Source of the DNA: JAQVEB01 sp028698105
GTDB taxonomy: Bacteria; Bacteroidota; Bacteroidia; Bacteroidales; Dysgonomonadaceae
Direction: 5' to 3'
Length of the DNA stretch: 64,000 nt
Assembly: GCA_964293155.1 (NCBI GenBank)
Contig: CAXYYA010000009.1
Coordinates: 1 to 64,000 of the forward strand
Positions 7,615-19,200 of the stretch are shown here, piece after piece (position 1 is the stretch's first letter; each line of letters begins with the position of its first letter). The notes beneath the pieces are model-generated. The model was given only the letters and a program-made list of their open reading frames with translations, was not told the origin of the DNA and ran no database searches. The position numbers were made by a program, and so were the translations under genes.

Positions 7615-10035
7615 TTATTTCACAAACTCCAGCTTTGCTTCTTCTCCCGCTTTTAATTCTAACGAAACGTATCCGTTTTCCGACGTTAATTCTTTCCCGT
7701 TTTGTTTTACCGACGCGGCATAAGCGGGAACTTTCAGTTTAAATGTATTGCCGGTTTCGGCTTTAATCATTGCCGACGACAATTGTTTGTTACTCCACAC
7801 AGCATCCACTTCGGCGCCGCCGCGAACGCGCAATCCTTTGAAATTTCCGTTTGCCCATTTATCGGGAAGGGCGGGAAGCAGGTCTATGTATCCGTCCTGA
7901 CTTTGAATGAGCATTTCGGCAATTCCCGATACGCCGCCAAAGTTACCGTCGATTTGGAAAGGCGGATGCCCGCAAAACAGGTTGGGATAGGTTCCGCTGC
8001 CACTGCCGTCCATTTTAATTTCACTGCCTACAATGGGTTCAAACAAACTTTTCAGTAGTTTGTGTGCCCGGTTTCCGTCGTGAAGACGGGCCCAAAAGTT
8101 CATTTTCCACGCGCGCGACCAACCGGTTCCGCCATCGCCTCTGCGTTCCAGCGTTTCTTTTGCCGCGGCAGCCAGTTCAGGCGTGGTATTGGGCGAGATT
8201 TGATTGGATGGGTGTAAACCATACAAATGCGATACGTGCCGGTGCTTCGGATCAGTTTCTTCGTAATCTTCCATCCATTCCTGAAAGTAGCCCTTTGGGC
8301 TTATCTGCATCGGTGGGAGTTTCGGCAATTGTTCGCGAATCCGTTTGGTGGTTTCGTCTTCAATATTCAATATTTTGGCGGCTTTCAGCACGTTGCCGTA
8401 TAATTCGTTTACAAGCTGAACATCCATTGTGGGTCCCATACACACATTCACAGCCGTTTTTGTTCCAGGCATAAAAAACGCATTTTCGGGCGACGAAGAC
8501 GGTGCGGTTACCAGCCATCCGTGAGTGGGTTCGGTGATCATACTTGAAATGAAGAAATCGGCAGCGCCTTTCAAAGTTGGGTAAACCGAAGCCAAATAAT
8601 CCTTATCCTGCGTAAAGGCGTAATGTTCCCACAGGTGCTCGCAGAGCCAGGCTCCGCCTGTGATGGTCGATCCCCACGACGCGTGTTCGCCCGGCGCCGT
8701 AAACAGCCACGGGTTGCTCATCATGTGCGCCATCCAGCCTTCGGCTCCGTAATATGTTTTCGCTGTTTCGGTTCCTGAAGGGACGAGCGAATTTGTGAAA
8801 TTGAGCAGCGTTTTGTGCAATTCCGATAGGTTGCACACTTCGGCAGGCCAGTAATTCATCTGCACGTTAATGTTGAGGTGATAGTCGCCGTTCCACGGTG
8901 TTTGAACGGTGTTTGCCCACAAACCTTGCAGGTTGAGGGGTAACGTGTTTTCGCGTGTACCGGAAATCATCAGGTAACGGCCGAACTGGAAATAGAGCGC
9001 AGCAAATGCGGGGTCTTCGTTTTGTTGAAAATTGTTCAGCCGTAGGTCCGTTGGCATAGCATTATCCTGTTCGCCCAAATTCAGTTCCACGCGATTGAAT
9101 TTTTCCTGATACGCGTTTACGTGCCCGCTTTTCAATTTATCATAGGCAATTTTTGCCGAAGAATTCAGCAAATTATCTACCGTTGCGTTGAAGTTTTTGT
9201 CCAGCATATCGGTGGACGAGGAAATGATAACGAGCGCTTCATCGGCGTCAAACAAGGTGAGCGACGAATCGTTTGCCGCCAGCGTTCCTCCTTTGTTCAC
9301 GATTTGCATTTTGGTGCGGTACCGGACACCTTTGTCGGTGTTATACCCGTCGTTCAACTGTCCTTCCATCTGCAACACATTACCGGTAACCGAAACGGTT
9401 GCCCTTTCGGGACGGCTTAATCCGGCATTGAACGAAACAGACCGTTTTTTATCGGCCGACAGGCGAATGACCAATACATCATCGGCATGCGAAGCGAAGT
9501 ATTCGCGCGTGTACGTGACGTCGCCTTTCTTAAATTGGGTACGCGCAACGGCATCATTCAGCGAAAGCGTTCGTTGATAACCGGTTACAGATTCGGTTGC
9601 GGGATATGAGTACGACAGATTCAAATCGCCCAGCATCTGGAAACAGCCGTAAGGCGCATCTTTTGCGGAGCCGTGCGCCGAACCGAGTCCGCCGCAGCGG
9701 AAATGCTCATACATCATGTTTTGCGCATCCACGTTTTTGCCCTGAAGCAACAACTCGCGTATTTTCGGAAGATAATTGATCGCATCGGGATTAAGGGCGT
9801 CTTTATCCACGCTTCCCGACCACATGGTAATGTCGTTCAGAACGATGTGTTCTTTGTCTATTCCGCCGTCGGGCATCATCCCGATACGCCCGTTTCCGAG
9901 CGGAAGCGTTGCTTCCCAGATGTTTGCCGGCTTATCGTACAACAATTGCATTTCTCGCGTTGACGCTTTTTGCGTTTGGGCGCAGCCCATAAAAATTGCC
10001 GCAAGGGCGAGGAGTGAAAGGAGATTTTTTTTCAT
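7615..10035 (-). CDS. GH95 alpha-L-fucosidase, lipoprotein
   Basis: 806 residues. The N-terminus is a lipoprotein signal with the acylated cysteine at 18 (FMGC), so it is membrane-anchored. The GH95 N-terminal beta domain opens with PLGNGRIGMM and NDITMWSG. The (alpha/alpha)6 catalytic domain contains HLNINVQMNYWP, carrying the Asn residues that act with the base, and IDGNFGG, whose Asp696 matches the family's catalytic aspartate. GH95 enzymes invert and cut alpha-1,2-linked fucose from galactose (H-antigen type), some alpha-L-galactosides. Length is normal. Confidence 0.92.
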   Translation of the reverse strand: MKKNLLSLLALAAIFMGCAQTQKASTREMQLLYDKPANIWEATLPLGNGRIGMMPDGGIDKEHIVLNDITMWSGSVDKDALNPDAINYLPKIRELLLQGKNVDAQNMMYEHFRCGGLGSAHGSAKDAPYGCFQMLGDLNLSYSYPATESVTGYQRTLSLNDAVARTQFKKGDVTYTREYFASHADDVLVIRLSADKKRSVSFNAGLSRPERATVSVTGNVLQMEGQLNDGYNTDKGVRYRTKMQIVNKGGTLAANDSSLTLFDADEALVIISSSTDMLDKNFNATVDNLLNSSAKIAYDKLKSGHVNAYQEKFNRVELNLGEQDNAMPTDLRLNNFQQNEDPAFAALYFQFGRYLMISGTRENTLPLNLQGLWANTVQTPWNGDYHLNINVQMNYWPAEVCNLSELHKTLLNFTNSLVPSGTETAKTYYGAEGWMAHMMSNPWLFTAPGEHASWGSTITGGAWLCEHLWEHYAFTQDKDYLASVYPTLKGAADFFISSMITEPTHGWLVTAPSSSPENAFFMPGTKTAVNVCMGPTMDVQLVNELYGNVLKAAKILNIEDETTKRIREQLPKLPPMQISPKGYFQEWMEDYEETDPKHRHVSHLYGLHPSNQISPNTTPELAAAAKETLERRGDGGTGWSRAWKMNFWARLHDGNRAHKLLKSLFEPIVGSEIKMDGSGSGTYPNLFCGHPPFQIDGNFGGVSGIAEMLIQSQDGYIDLLPALPDKWANGNFKGLRVRGGAEVDAVWSNKQLSSAMIKAETGNTFKLKVPAYAASVKQNGKELTSENGYVSLELKAGEEAKLEFVK

Positions 10036-10130
10036 CTATTTTTGATTTTATTGTTGATTTATTGAATTGTGTTCATATCAACTGTTGTTATTACCACAAA
10101 CATTAAATGATACATGTTTGTGCCATGGGG

Positions 10131-11669
10131 CTATCCCGCCCTGTTAATCCCATTTTTTAAATCGCCGTTGCATTCTTTAATGAGAATGGCTTTCAATCGT
10201 TCGGCGATTTGTGGATAGTTGTTGATTACATTGTTTCGTTCCTGCGGATCGATGTTTATGTTGTACAGCTCGAAAACGTTTTTGGGCGCGTAGTGCCGGA
10301 GCTTCCAACCTGAGTTTTCGACGATTGCCGGCCCTATGTTGGAACCGTAAACCACATAACGGCTTTCCGGTAAAGTTACGTTTTTTGTCAATGTTTTCCA
10401 AATGGAAACACCGTCTTTTTTTACCGAAAGCTTTACGCCGAGCATTTCGGCAAACGTCGGCAGCAAATCGTAGTTGGAAACCAATTGTTCGTTAACCCGG
10501 TTTTCGACGAGTTTGCCTTTCCAGTAAAACGTGAGCGGAACATTTACGCCGCCTTGCAGGTTGCTTCGTTTCAAGCCCGCCATGGATGCGTTTCCGTTGA
10601 AAATGTCGCCCGAAAGCGTGGAGTAATATTTATCGGTAAAATCGTCGAAAAGGTTGCCCGTTTGTAAGTTGCGATACGGTTTTTCAACACGCCCTTTTTG
10701 CGAATAATAGATTTCGTGCCCGTTATCGGACGAGAAAATGACGATGGTATTTTCTTCCAACCCCTGTTTTCGTAATTCCTGCATGATCATTCCCACGTGG
10801 ATGTCAAGCATTTTTACCATGGACGCGTACTCTTTTTCTATAGCCGTGAGGTTGGGATTGTTGGCGATTTCGGGATACACTTCGGGAACCGAAACCGGGC
10901 CGTGAGGCAATTGTGTAGGATGATAAAGGAAGAACGGTTTGTTTTTGTTGTCGCGGATAAAATCGAGGATTTTTTCGATAAACAGGTTTTGCGAATAAAC
11001 GGCTTTACCCGTCATATCGTGGCGCTCGGCGTACGTTTCGGGTGTTTCCTGCTCGATGCTCTTGCCGCAGTTTTTGAGCGTGTTGCCCGCGATGTCCACG
11101 ATTTTTTCGTTATCGAACAGCCAGGGCGGATAGAATCCGTGACAGCGCACATGGTCGAGGTAACCGTAATAATAATCCCAGCCGTGGCGTTTCATTTGCG
11201 ACCGCGTAGCGGTAAATCCCCATTCCAGTTTGCCGATTTGCGCCGTTACGTAGCCCGCTTGTTGGAAAACTTGCGGAAGGTAGAGGTTGTTTTTGGGTAG
11301 CACTACATCGTTTTTGTCAATTTCTTTTTCGATGCGTCGGATATCGTTTTCGTCGCGGTAATTGACAAACTGTCCGCCATCGCTTATTTTCCATTTATCG
11401 GTATGACAATCGTGATAACCCGTTATGAGCGAGGCACGCGCCGGAGCGGAAAGCATACAGCCGTAGGCTCTCGTGAACGAAGTTCCCCGATGCACGAGGC
11501 TGTCGATATTGGGCGTAGTAAACTGCTGTTGGCCGTAAGCCGATAGCAATCCCTTGCCCAGATCGTCGGCGTAAATGAAGATGACGTTGGGTTTTTGCTG
11601 GGCGGCTAAATTGTATGCGCCAAAAACTGTTGCGGCTGTAAGTATCGGTTTAAAAAAAGGGAATTTCAT
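10131..11669 (-). CDS. Secreted S1-family sulfatase (second in the locus)
   Basis: 512 residues with a signal peptide (~23 residues). PNVIFIYADD (27-36) binds the metal, and the active-site motif is S-A-P-A-R at 74-78, with Ser74 the predicted formylglycine precursor, so an anSME is again required. HPTQLPHGP and SSDNGHE lie in the expected later positions. It is quite different in sequence from the first sulfatase, so it probably takes a differently placed sulfate. It lies 95 bp upstream of the GH95 gene, in the same operon direction. Confidence 0.9.
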   Translation of the reverse strand: MKFPFFKPILTAATVFGAYNLAAQQKPNVIFIYADDLGKGLLSAYGQQQFTTPNIDSLVHRGTSFTRAYGCMLSAPARASLITGYHDCHTDKWKISDGGQFVNYRDENDIRRIEKEIDKNDVVLPKNNLYLPQVFQQAGYVTAQIGKLEWGFTATRSQMKRHGWDYYYGYLDHVRCHGFYPPWLFDNEKIVDIAGNTLKNCGKSIEQETPETYAERHDMTGKAVYSQNLFIEKILDFIRDNKNKPFFLYHPTQLPHGPVSVPEVYPEIANNPNLTAIEKEYASMVKMLDIHVGMIMQELRKQGLEENTIVIFSSDNGHEIYYSQKGRVEKPYRNLQTGNLFDDFTDKYYSTLSGDIFNGNASMAGLKRSNLQGGVNVPLTFYWKGKLVENRVNEQLVSNYDLLPTFAEMLGVKLSVKKDGVSIWKTLTKNVTLPESRYVVYGSNIGPAIVENSGWKLRHYAPKNVFELYNINIDPQERNNVINNYPQIAERLKAILIKECNGDLKNGINRAG

Positions 11670-11732
11670 CGTTTGTCCTATTTTATCAACTATCCTGGGT
11701 ACATAAAAACGTATGTTTTGTCAGTGAACCTT

Positions 11733-14610
11733 TTATTGATCAGCTAAAATAGCATTAATGTTTTTAATATCAAGATATTCTTCATCCAAAGATTTGTAGA
11801 TGCCATCCATAATGAATTCTACATCTGCGAACTGTTTTATGATCCTTTCTGCTTTTTCTTTATCTTGAAACTTGTACAATGGTAAATTTGCGTTCCATAG
11901 TTGCTGATGAATATCTTTTGCGGGGCCTGACACAACGAAGTTGTTTATTTCCATTTTCCTCATCAGAGAAATGTTATCTTTGATATTTCCTTCATCGAGC
12001 AACAAGAGAGCCAGTGATGGAGCAAGCGTGAAGTTATCGTGATTGACATCCTCTATCAATTTCTTCAAATCGCCGATTGATGACGGAGTACGAGAGTATT
12101 CTTGCTTCAGAACTAATTGGATGTTTCTGTCCTTGGCATAATCTGCTAATTCCACAAAGGTTGTTTTGAGTGATTTGTTGAAGTCTTCTAAGGTAAAGTT
12201 ATTTTCAATCGTTCGTTGTGTAGATAACAGCAGCACATCGGCTCCCAAAACAATCATTTTATCCATGACATTTCTGATAGCGTCCATACTTTTTTTGTAC
12301 GGCAATTCATCGTTGTTCACGATGCGTAAGTCAGGATACAGATTGATGCCGGAAGTTAAGTCCACCGATATTTTTAGCTTCTGGCGGCTTATCCAGCCGG
12401 CTTCCTGCTGTAATACGTTTTTTTCTTTGTTGTACAAATAACGCCAATCGACAACAACTCTTTCATAATGTTCAAAAAAGGTCGGACGTTGTAAAATTTC
12501 CTCCTTTATACTGGATATGTTTCTCAGAACAAGCGAACCTTTATGCTTTGTTTTATTGGGAGTGATTTTTGGAATGACCGATATATTGGCATCTTGAAGT
12601 TTGATGTTGAATATCCGGACATTTCCTCCGGCAATTGTGTTACGTGTATTTTTCCCAACGGGTTGTTTTACAACTTTTGGTGTAAAGCCGATGGCTTTCA
12701 TTTCGGATAAATCGGTACTTAATTCATTTATTGACACTATTTTTCCGGTTTTAGGGCTAATGTTAAATTCCTTTGACGACCATTTGTCATTTGATATAAG
12801 AACGGTATATTCATTATTGCCCTTGTAGCAAGTAATCATACTTAGCTCAGGATTTGTGCGAAATAGTTGAACGGAAGAAAAAACGTCATCCATTAACGTT
12901 TTTCCGTGATTTAAAACGGGGAAGGGTTTTGCTAAAATCTGCTCTTCCTTGACCAGAACCGGTAGCTCGCATTGTGGTTGCTCCGTAATGCCTAAAGGTG
13001 AAGCAAGAACCGTAACTTTACCTTTACCGGAATTCACTTCTATAGCTGCCGGGATCGTATCGCTCTTTTGTAAAATGGTGGCATGAGATGGGTATGTAAG
13101 CTGTGAAAGCGTATATTTTTCCGTTTCCGGTATCTTTTTCCCTTTGTATGTAATAGCTGCCGCGGAGGTATAAGTGGTTTCTCCGACGTAAATTCCGCTA
13201 ATGCCATTCGGCATGTTTTTCAATGAGGCGGAAGTGATCACAAGGTGACCGCCATCTTTTACATACGCTTGCAGCTTGTCGTTTGTTTCGGAGCTTCGCT
13301 GTATTTCATCTGCAATGATCAAAACGGGGTATTGTTTGAGCATCCACAACGGAGCGTCGGTCATTAAACAATCTGCGATGTCTCCGTAAGGCGTGGGTGC
13401 AATGAATCCTCTCTCGTCTTTGTAGTAGGATGCGTCCTGATATCCGGGATATAACAGATCGAGAACGCCGTCTGTAAAATAGTTTGATCTTTCGTAAGGT
13501 AAATTACCCCATACCTTATATGCCTGACGTGAATAAAGATGACGGGGAAAAGTCCATCCGGAAAAGAAATCCACCATTATCGCCACCGGAGTGTACATTG
13601 TTCCGGTATCGCCGTATTTTTCCGACCATTTTACAGCGCTTTGCTGAATTTTACCGATGGGACTTAATGCGCTGTTATCGATTCGCATGGAACCCTCAAA
13701 GCCAACTGCCAGACAATCGTACATCAAATGATTATACATAAGTCTTTTAAGTAAACTGAGAGAAGTTCCTTTTAGCGGACCTCCGCTACTGTAATCCTCA
13801 TCAATATTTGTTGCGTTTGTATCGTAAGTTTTGAACCCCCATCGGTTCCATACAGATGCGTTTCCAAACCAACTTACACCATATTGTTTTCCCGCTCCAC
13901 GGATAAAAGAATAATAAATTTGTGAATTAGGTAGCCCTTGAGCAGTTTCAGCACCTATTAAAGAGTAAATGCCTTCTTTCAGAAAATAATGGCCAAAATT
14001 TAGTGAAACAAGGGTTGACATCTTGTTACCCAATTGATTGCCCATTTCTTCGAAATGCCGTTGAAAATTAAAGTATTGCTGCTTTTTTGTCGGCTCCCAT
14101 CGGATACATGCGCGGTGCATAACTGCCTACGTATCTTCCGTCTTGCTCACCGTTGTCCATTCCCAGCCATCTCTCTCCCAACTCACTTTCAAATAGGGTT
14201 GAAATACTGTCGGGCAACGCGAACTGTCGCCAATAACCTCCCGGACCGGAGCCAGGAACATATCCCCAAAGGTCGAACAGATACAGGTTCCTTTTTTTGA
14301 TTTCACGTACTACCTCTTTTATATTATCCTGAAAAATAAAAGGATACGATACTCATAAGATTTTTCCGAGTTTGTCTTTATTGATCCAAATATCTAATTT
14401 CTCTTTATAGTTTTCCGATAAGTCTCTCAACGCAATAAACTCGGTTTTATTTCCAAAAAGAGAAGCGTCGGGCGACTGAACGTGGTACCGGAAATAATCG
14501 GGATGTTCCGAAGGGATCATGGGATAGGGATATATTTTTACAGCGCTTTGGGAAAAAGATAAGAAATTGATTATTATCCAAATAAGCGCGGAGAATAGTA
14601 TTTTTTTCAT
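11733..14610 (-). pseudogene. Broken large secreted hydrolase-like gene (in-frame stop plus frameshift)
   Basis: Starting at MKKILFS (14610) there is a signal peptide and about 85 codons, then a TGA at 14353-14355. The same frame continues as VSYPFIFQDN, RNLYLFDLWGYVPGSGPG and YVGSYAPRMYPMGADKK. It then shifts at a run of six A (14083-14088, minus strand) into the long frame that continues QQYFNFQRHFEEMG. Repaired, the protein would be about 958 residues. It has a barrel-like first part (AETAQGLPNSQIYYSF, GVSWFGNASVWNRWGF), then a segment like the amidotransferase-type domain of GH42-like enzymes (LIIADEIQ, GGHLVITSAS). I infer a glycoside hydrolase but cannot assign a family. Two lesions argue for decay, though sequencing error at the A-run is possible. 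Confidence 0.65.
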
Positions 14611-14660
14611 TGTACACTGATTTTTATTAACGGCCAAGTTTTGAGATAAGGTTTAAAAGA

Positions 14661-14694
14661 GTACGATGAGGGTGTTTTAATACCCTCATCGTAC
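14661..14694 (-). terminator. Hairpin downstream of susD
   Basis: GTACGATGAGGGT (14661-14673) and ACCCTCATCGTAC (14682-14694) form a perfect 13-bp stem with an 8-nt loop, 13 bp after the SusD stop codon. The following minus-strand bases are only moderately T-rich (TCTTTTAAAC). It may stop or attenuate transcription, or protect the susCD message from 3' decay. Confidence 0.65.
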
Positions 14695-14706
14695 AATTAT
14701 AGCATA

Positions 14707-16251
14707 TTACTTATAATTAGGGTTCTGTATAAGCTTACCCTGATTTTTATCAATTTCAGATTGTGGTATTGGCCACAAATAATTTTTATCTTCAAATTTA
14801 TAAACCACGGGAGCATCTTTTACGGCGTTAAGAGTAGTCTTTGCCGTTTTCCATCTTTTTAAATCAAAATACCGATGGCCTTCAAATGCAAGCTCCACTC
14901 TTCTTTCGTGACGAATTTTTTTGCGCATATCGTCTTTGGATAACCCTGTTGGGAGCGCAGGCATTCCGGCACGTGTGCGAATTTGATTGATGGAGTTATA
15001 TACCAATACCGTTGGACCATTTAGTTCATTTTCAGTCTCAGCCAACATAAGCAATATGTCGGCATAACGTAAAATAACCCAGTCTTGTTGGCTCAGTGTA
15101 CTGTATCCGTATGGAGGTGTAAGGTTTGGCGACAAAAACTTGCCAAGTCCCGCTCCCGTAGGTTTTGCATTCCCTGCCGTGTATTCCGTGCCGTTAATGA
15201 CATACTTTTCAATAAAAACCGTTTTTGCCAAACGTGGGTCGCGATTTGCCAAAGATGCGTTCGTGAAAACTTCCGTATCGATCGTGAACTTGCTTCCTGC
15301 TTTTTTGGAAATGGCTGTACCTGGCGTTCCATCCTTCATTTCGAATTCTTCGATGAAATTTATCAGCGGACTTACCACAAGCCAATCTGCGTACCACATA
15401 TCGGCTGATGACGTTGTATTGGGCGCCAAAAATTTGATCGACATCATGATTTCAGGGGAGGATTCTTGTTTCAAATCCTGAAAATTATCAGAGAAGTCAG
15501 GCGCTAATGAATAGCCGGTAATTCCGTCAAGCATGGTTTTGGCTTCCGTCATTTTGGCGGTTATCATATTTCCTGCATCGTCATAAGCGGTGTAAAGGAT
15601 CATTCGGGCCTTATAGGCTTTGGCTGCATTTTTCGTCCATCTGCCACCTGCCGCTTTGTATGTTTTATCAGGCAGGTTTGCAATGGCAAAATCCAGATCA
15701 TCCATGATAAACTTATAAACATCTGCCGCGGGTTTTTTATCCTGATACTGGGTTTCTAACGTGAGAGGTTCACTAATAACCGGAACATCCCCGTATCCGC
15801 GATAAAGATAGCTATAGAAATAAGCTCTTAGCATTCTTGCTTCGGCTTCGTATTGTTTTTTTGTTGCATCATCCAATCCGGTAAAATCTTTTAATTTGCT
15901 TAAAAAGATGTTCACTCTGGCAACGTCGGCAAGCGCTCCAAGATATACCTCCGATACAAAACCTCCCGAGGAAGGATCTATGTTTCCCTGAACCATATTG
16001 GTTGTCAGTCCGTACTGGCCTTCGGCGTGCTGTCCGTAACCGTTGTCGGTTAAGTTATCCCAGCAAGGCGTGGAGAATGAGAACATGTTTCTTCTCGTGG
16101 CGCCATAAGCTGCCGTGAGCGCCAGTTTAAAATCTTCCGGGGTTTTCCAGTAAGTTCCCGAAGATGGCCTGTCGTTTGGATTGAGTTCGAGTTCGACACA
16201 CGAAGAAAATCCAAAAGCTATAATTATTAAAAAATAAACTATTTTTTTCAT
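14707..16251 (-). CDS. SusD/RagB-family glycan-binding lipoprotein
   Basis: Start chosen at MKKIVYFLIIIAFGFSSC, which gives a clean lipoprotein signal (Cys18). An upstream in-frame ATG at 16278 would overlap SusC and spoil the signal. The mature protein has the SusD features: tetratricopeptide-like helices in the first half (ARMLRAYFYSYLYRGYGDVP), RIRHERRVELAFEGHRYFDLKRW-type helices near the C-terminus, and the ending LWPIPQSEIDKN. It is the surface lid that presents glycans to the adjacent SusC. The ATG lies 13 bp after the SusC stop. Confidence 0.95.
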   Translation of the reverse strand: MKKIVYFLIIIAFGFSSCVELELNPNDRPSSGTYWKTPEDFKLALTAAYGATRRNMFSFSTPCWDNLTDNGYGQHAEGQYGLTTNMVQGNIDPSSGGFVSEVYLGALADVARVNIFLSKLKDFTGLDDATKKQYEAEARMLRAYFYSYLYRGYGDVPVISEPLTLETQYQDKKPAADVYKFIMDDLDFAIANLPDKTYKAAGGRWTKNAAKAYKARMILYTAYDDAGNMITAKMTEAKTMLDGITGYSLAPDFSDNFQDLKQESSPEIMMSIKFLAPNTTSSADMWYADWLVVSPLINFIEEFEMKDGTPGTAISKKAGSKFTIDTEVFTNASLANRDPRLAKTVFIEKYVINGTEYTAGNAKPTGAGLGKFLSPNLTPPYGYSTLSQQDWVILRYADILLMLAETENELNGPTVLVYNSINQIRTRAGMPALPTGLSKDDMRKKIRHERRVELAFEGHRYFDLKRWKTAKTTLNAVKDAPVVYKFEDKNYLWPIPQSEIDKNQGKLIQNPNYK

Positions 16252-16264
16252 TGTTATTGCGTTA

Positions 16265-19200
16265 TTAAAATTCAACATTTACTCCAAAAGATACGATTTT
16301 GTTCTGTGGATACTGAACAAATCTTCCATCGCCTGCACGCTCGGGATCCAATCCTCTGTATTTCGTGAATGTCACTAAGTTATCACCTGAAAAATACAAT
16401 CTTATTCTGTCTATTTTGGCCTTATTGGTAATTTGTTTGGGAATTATATAGCCAATCGTAAGATTCTTCAATCTTAAGTACGAAGCATCCTGCAAATACC
16501 ATGTACTCGCTCTTCTGTTTGGATTAGTGCCATCCCATCCGAAATAAATTTTGGGATAGTAATTTGAAGTGCCGGCACCGGTCCATCTGTTTTTAACAAA
16601 ATCTAATGTAGGAGCAGAACCTTGAATGAACGGCTCAAATCCCCATCCGTCGGTGAAAATTTTTCTACCTTCCACTCCCTGGAACAAGAACGACAGATCA
16701 AATCCTTTCCAAGCGGCATTTCCGTTAAAGGAATATTCGAATTTCGGGAATTTTCCGGGTACAACTACACGGTCGTCATTATTAATAACTTTATCTCCGT
16801 TCACATCCCTATATTTAATGTCTCCAGGGCCGAAGTTGCCGCTAAACTGTGTTGGAGAGTTATTGACTTCTTCCTGAGATTGGAAAATACCTATGGCATC
16901 CAGCATGTAGTAGGAATTATACGGCAGATCGTTTTCACGTATAACGTATCCGTCAATTTCCCTTGATCCGAACTTAATGAGTTTATTTCTGAAAACATCG
17001 ATAAAGAATCCGCCACCGTATTCAAGCCCCGATAAGGCGCCGTCTTTGATCCTGTCGTTATACTGAACCGTGAGTTCGTGTCCGGTATTGAGCATATCGC
17101 CGCTATTGATAAATGGAGCGCTTAAGCCCAAAGCACCGGTAACCTGTGCCTGACGAAGAATATCGTACGTGTGTTTTCTGTACCAATCGTACGTGATGTT
17201 TAATTTGCCAAACAGTTTTAAATCCAACCCGACATCGGTAACGGCGGTTGATTCCCATTTCAATAAAGCATTGGAAAGGGCAGATTGAGCTACACCGGGA
17301 CTTAGTATGGCGTTATCGAACGGATAATCACCCGTGAAGTTCAATAAATCTTGGTATGGATAAGGAAAATCTCCACCAATGTTTTGATTTCCCAAAAGGC
17401 CGTAAGATGCCCTTAATTTGGCGCTTGTCAGCCAATCGATATTCGCATTTCTAACAAAATCTTCTTCGGTTATTCTCCATCCGGCAGAGAAGGATGGGAA
17501 AAATCCCCAACGAGTGTCTTTTGCAATTCTTGAGGTTCCGTCATATCGAACGTTGGCTTCAAAGAGGTACTTTTCCATGTAGTTGTAATTGAAACGCCCG
17601 AAGTAAGATTTCAAAGCCCATTCCGTAGTGTTTCCGTTAGCTGTCTGAATTGCAGCGGTACCGGCATTTAATTCCTGAAGATTCGTTGTCACATACTTTT
17701 GGCGGTAACCTTGAACGAATTGGTAATTATTATATTCCTGGCTGTAACCTGCCTGAAGCCCGAAATTATGAGCTTCGTTCAACGAGAAATCGTATTTCAG
17801 ATATGAAAAAAAGTTGGTATAATAGTTACGGCTGTTGTTGGAAATTAATCCTTCGCCTCCAACATCCAATGTTCTTGAAAAATTACCGGTCTGGTAGTTA
17901 TAAAGATTTACAATAGGTCTCCAGTCTTTGTATGAAACGTCACCCAGATTAACTGCTAACTTAGAGTACCAGTTTAGTCCTTTTGCCAGTTTAACATCTG
18001 CCCAAAGCTGGGATGAAATATCGTAGTTGGTGGTCTTTCTCAACACATCGTTTTCAACGATGGCAACCATGTTCTTATTTGTACTTTCAAAGTCATAAGC
18101 TCTATGTACATATCTTCCGTCAGGTAAAAAAGGCATGTAAGTCGGGGCTTGCGATAAAGTGGACAAAAATGCATCGTCGTGGCTTTGCCGTGGATTCTTC
18201 GTGTCTCCCTTTTCCAATGAAATGTTCACACCAACCGTAGCCCAATCTTTCAAGTCCGATTTTACATTCGTTCTAAAGTTGTATTTTTTATAATCAAAAC
18301 CTTTCATTGTACCGGGCTGATCAATATAGCCGAGAGTGATGTTGTAGGTAGTCCCGTTATTGCCTCCAGATAAAGACAGGCTGTGATTTTGAACAAATGC
18401 AGGATTAAACATATAGTCCAACCAATCGAAATTCGGATATTTTATTCTGTCTGTTGCATTCCGGTACGTGTTTATCATGTCTTGTGTGTACAATCCCGTT
18501 GAGATGCCTGAATTACCTTTTGCTTCGTTGAATAATTCCATGTATTGAGCCGAATTGGTAACAATATCTAACATTTTTGTGGGTGTATGTATCCCAAGAT
18601 TCGCATTATAGCTCACTTTAAAACCACCATCCTTGCCCGATTTGGTGGTAACCAGCACTACTCCATTGGCGGCTCTTGCGCCGTAAATAGCAGCAGACGC
18701 GGCATCCTTTAAAACGGAAACACTTTCAATGTCGTTTGCATTCAAACTTGCCAATGAGCCGGGAACGCCGTCAATCAGTACCAACGGATCGGAACCCGCG
18801 CTACTGTATGTGCCTTGTCCGCGTACGCGAATTTGTACCGACTCGTTGCCGGGTTGTCCCAACCCTTGAACGATTCTCACACCGGGCATCTGTCCTTGCA
18901 ACATGGTTGTGGGATTTGTTACGGGGCGTTTTATCATGTCGTCTCCCGAAACCGCGGAAACCGCTCCCGTCAAATTCACCTTCTTTTGGGTTCCATACCC
19001 CACAACCACCACTTCATCCAGCAATTCTGTGTCTGAAGTCATCGTAATGTTCAAGGTCGTTCTGCCATTTACCGGAATAACCTGAGTAGTCATTCCGACA
19101 TAGCTGATTTCTAAGGAGCCATTTTGCGGTACATTGGCAAGTGTGTAACTCCCATCAATGTCTGTAACTGTTCCGCGCGTTGCATCGCCTGAAACAATTA

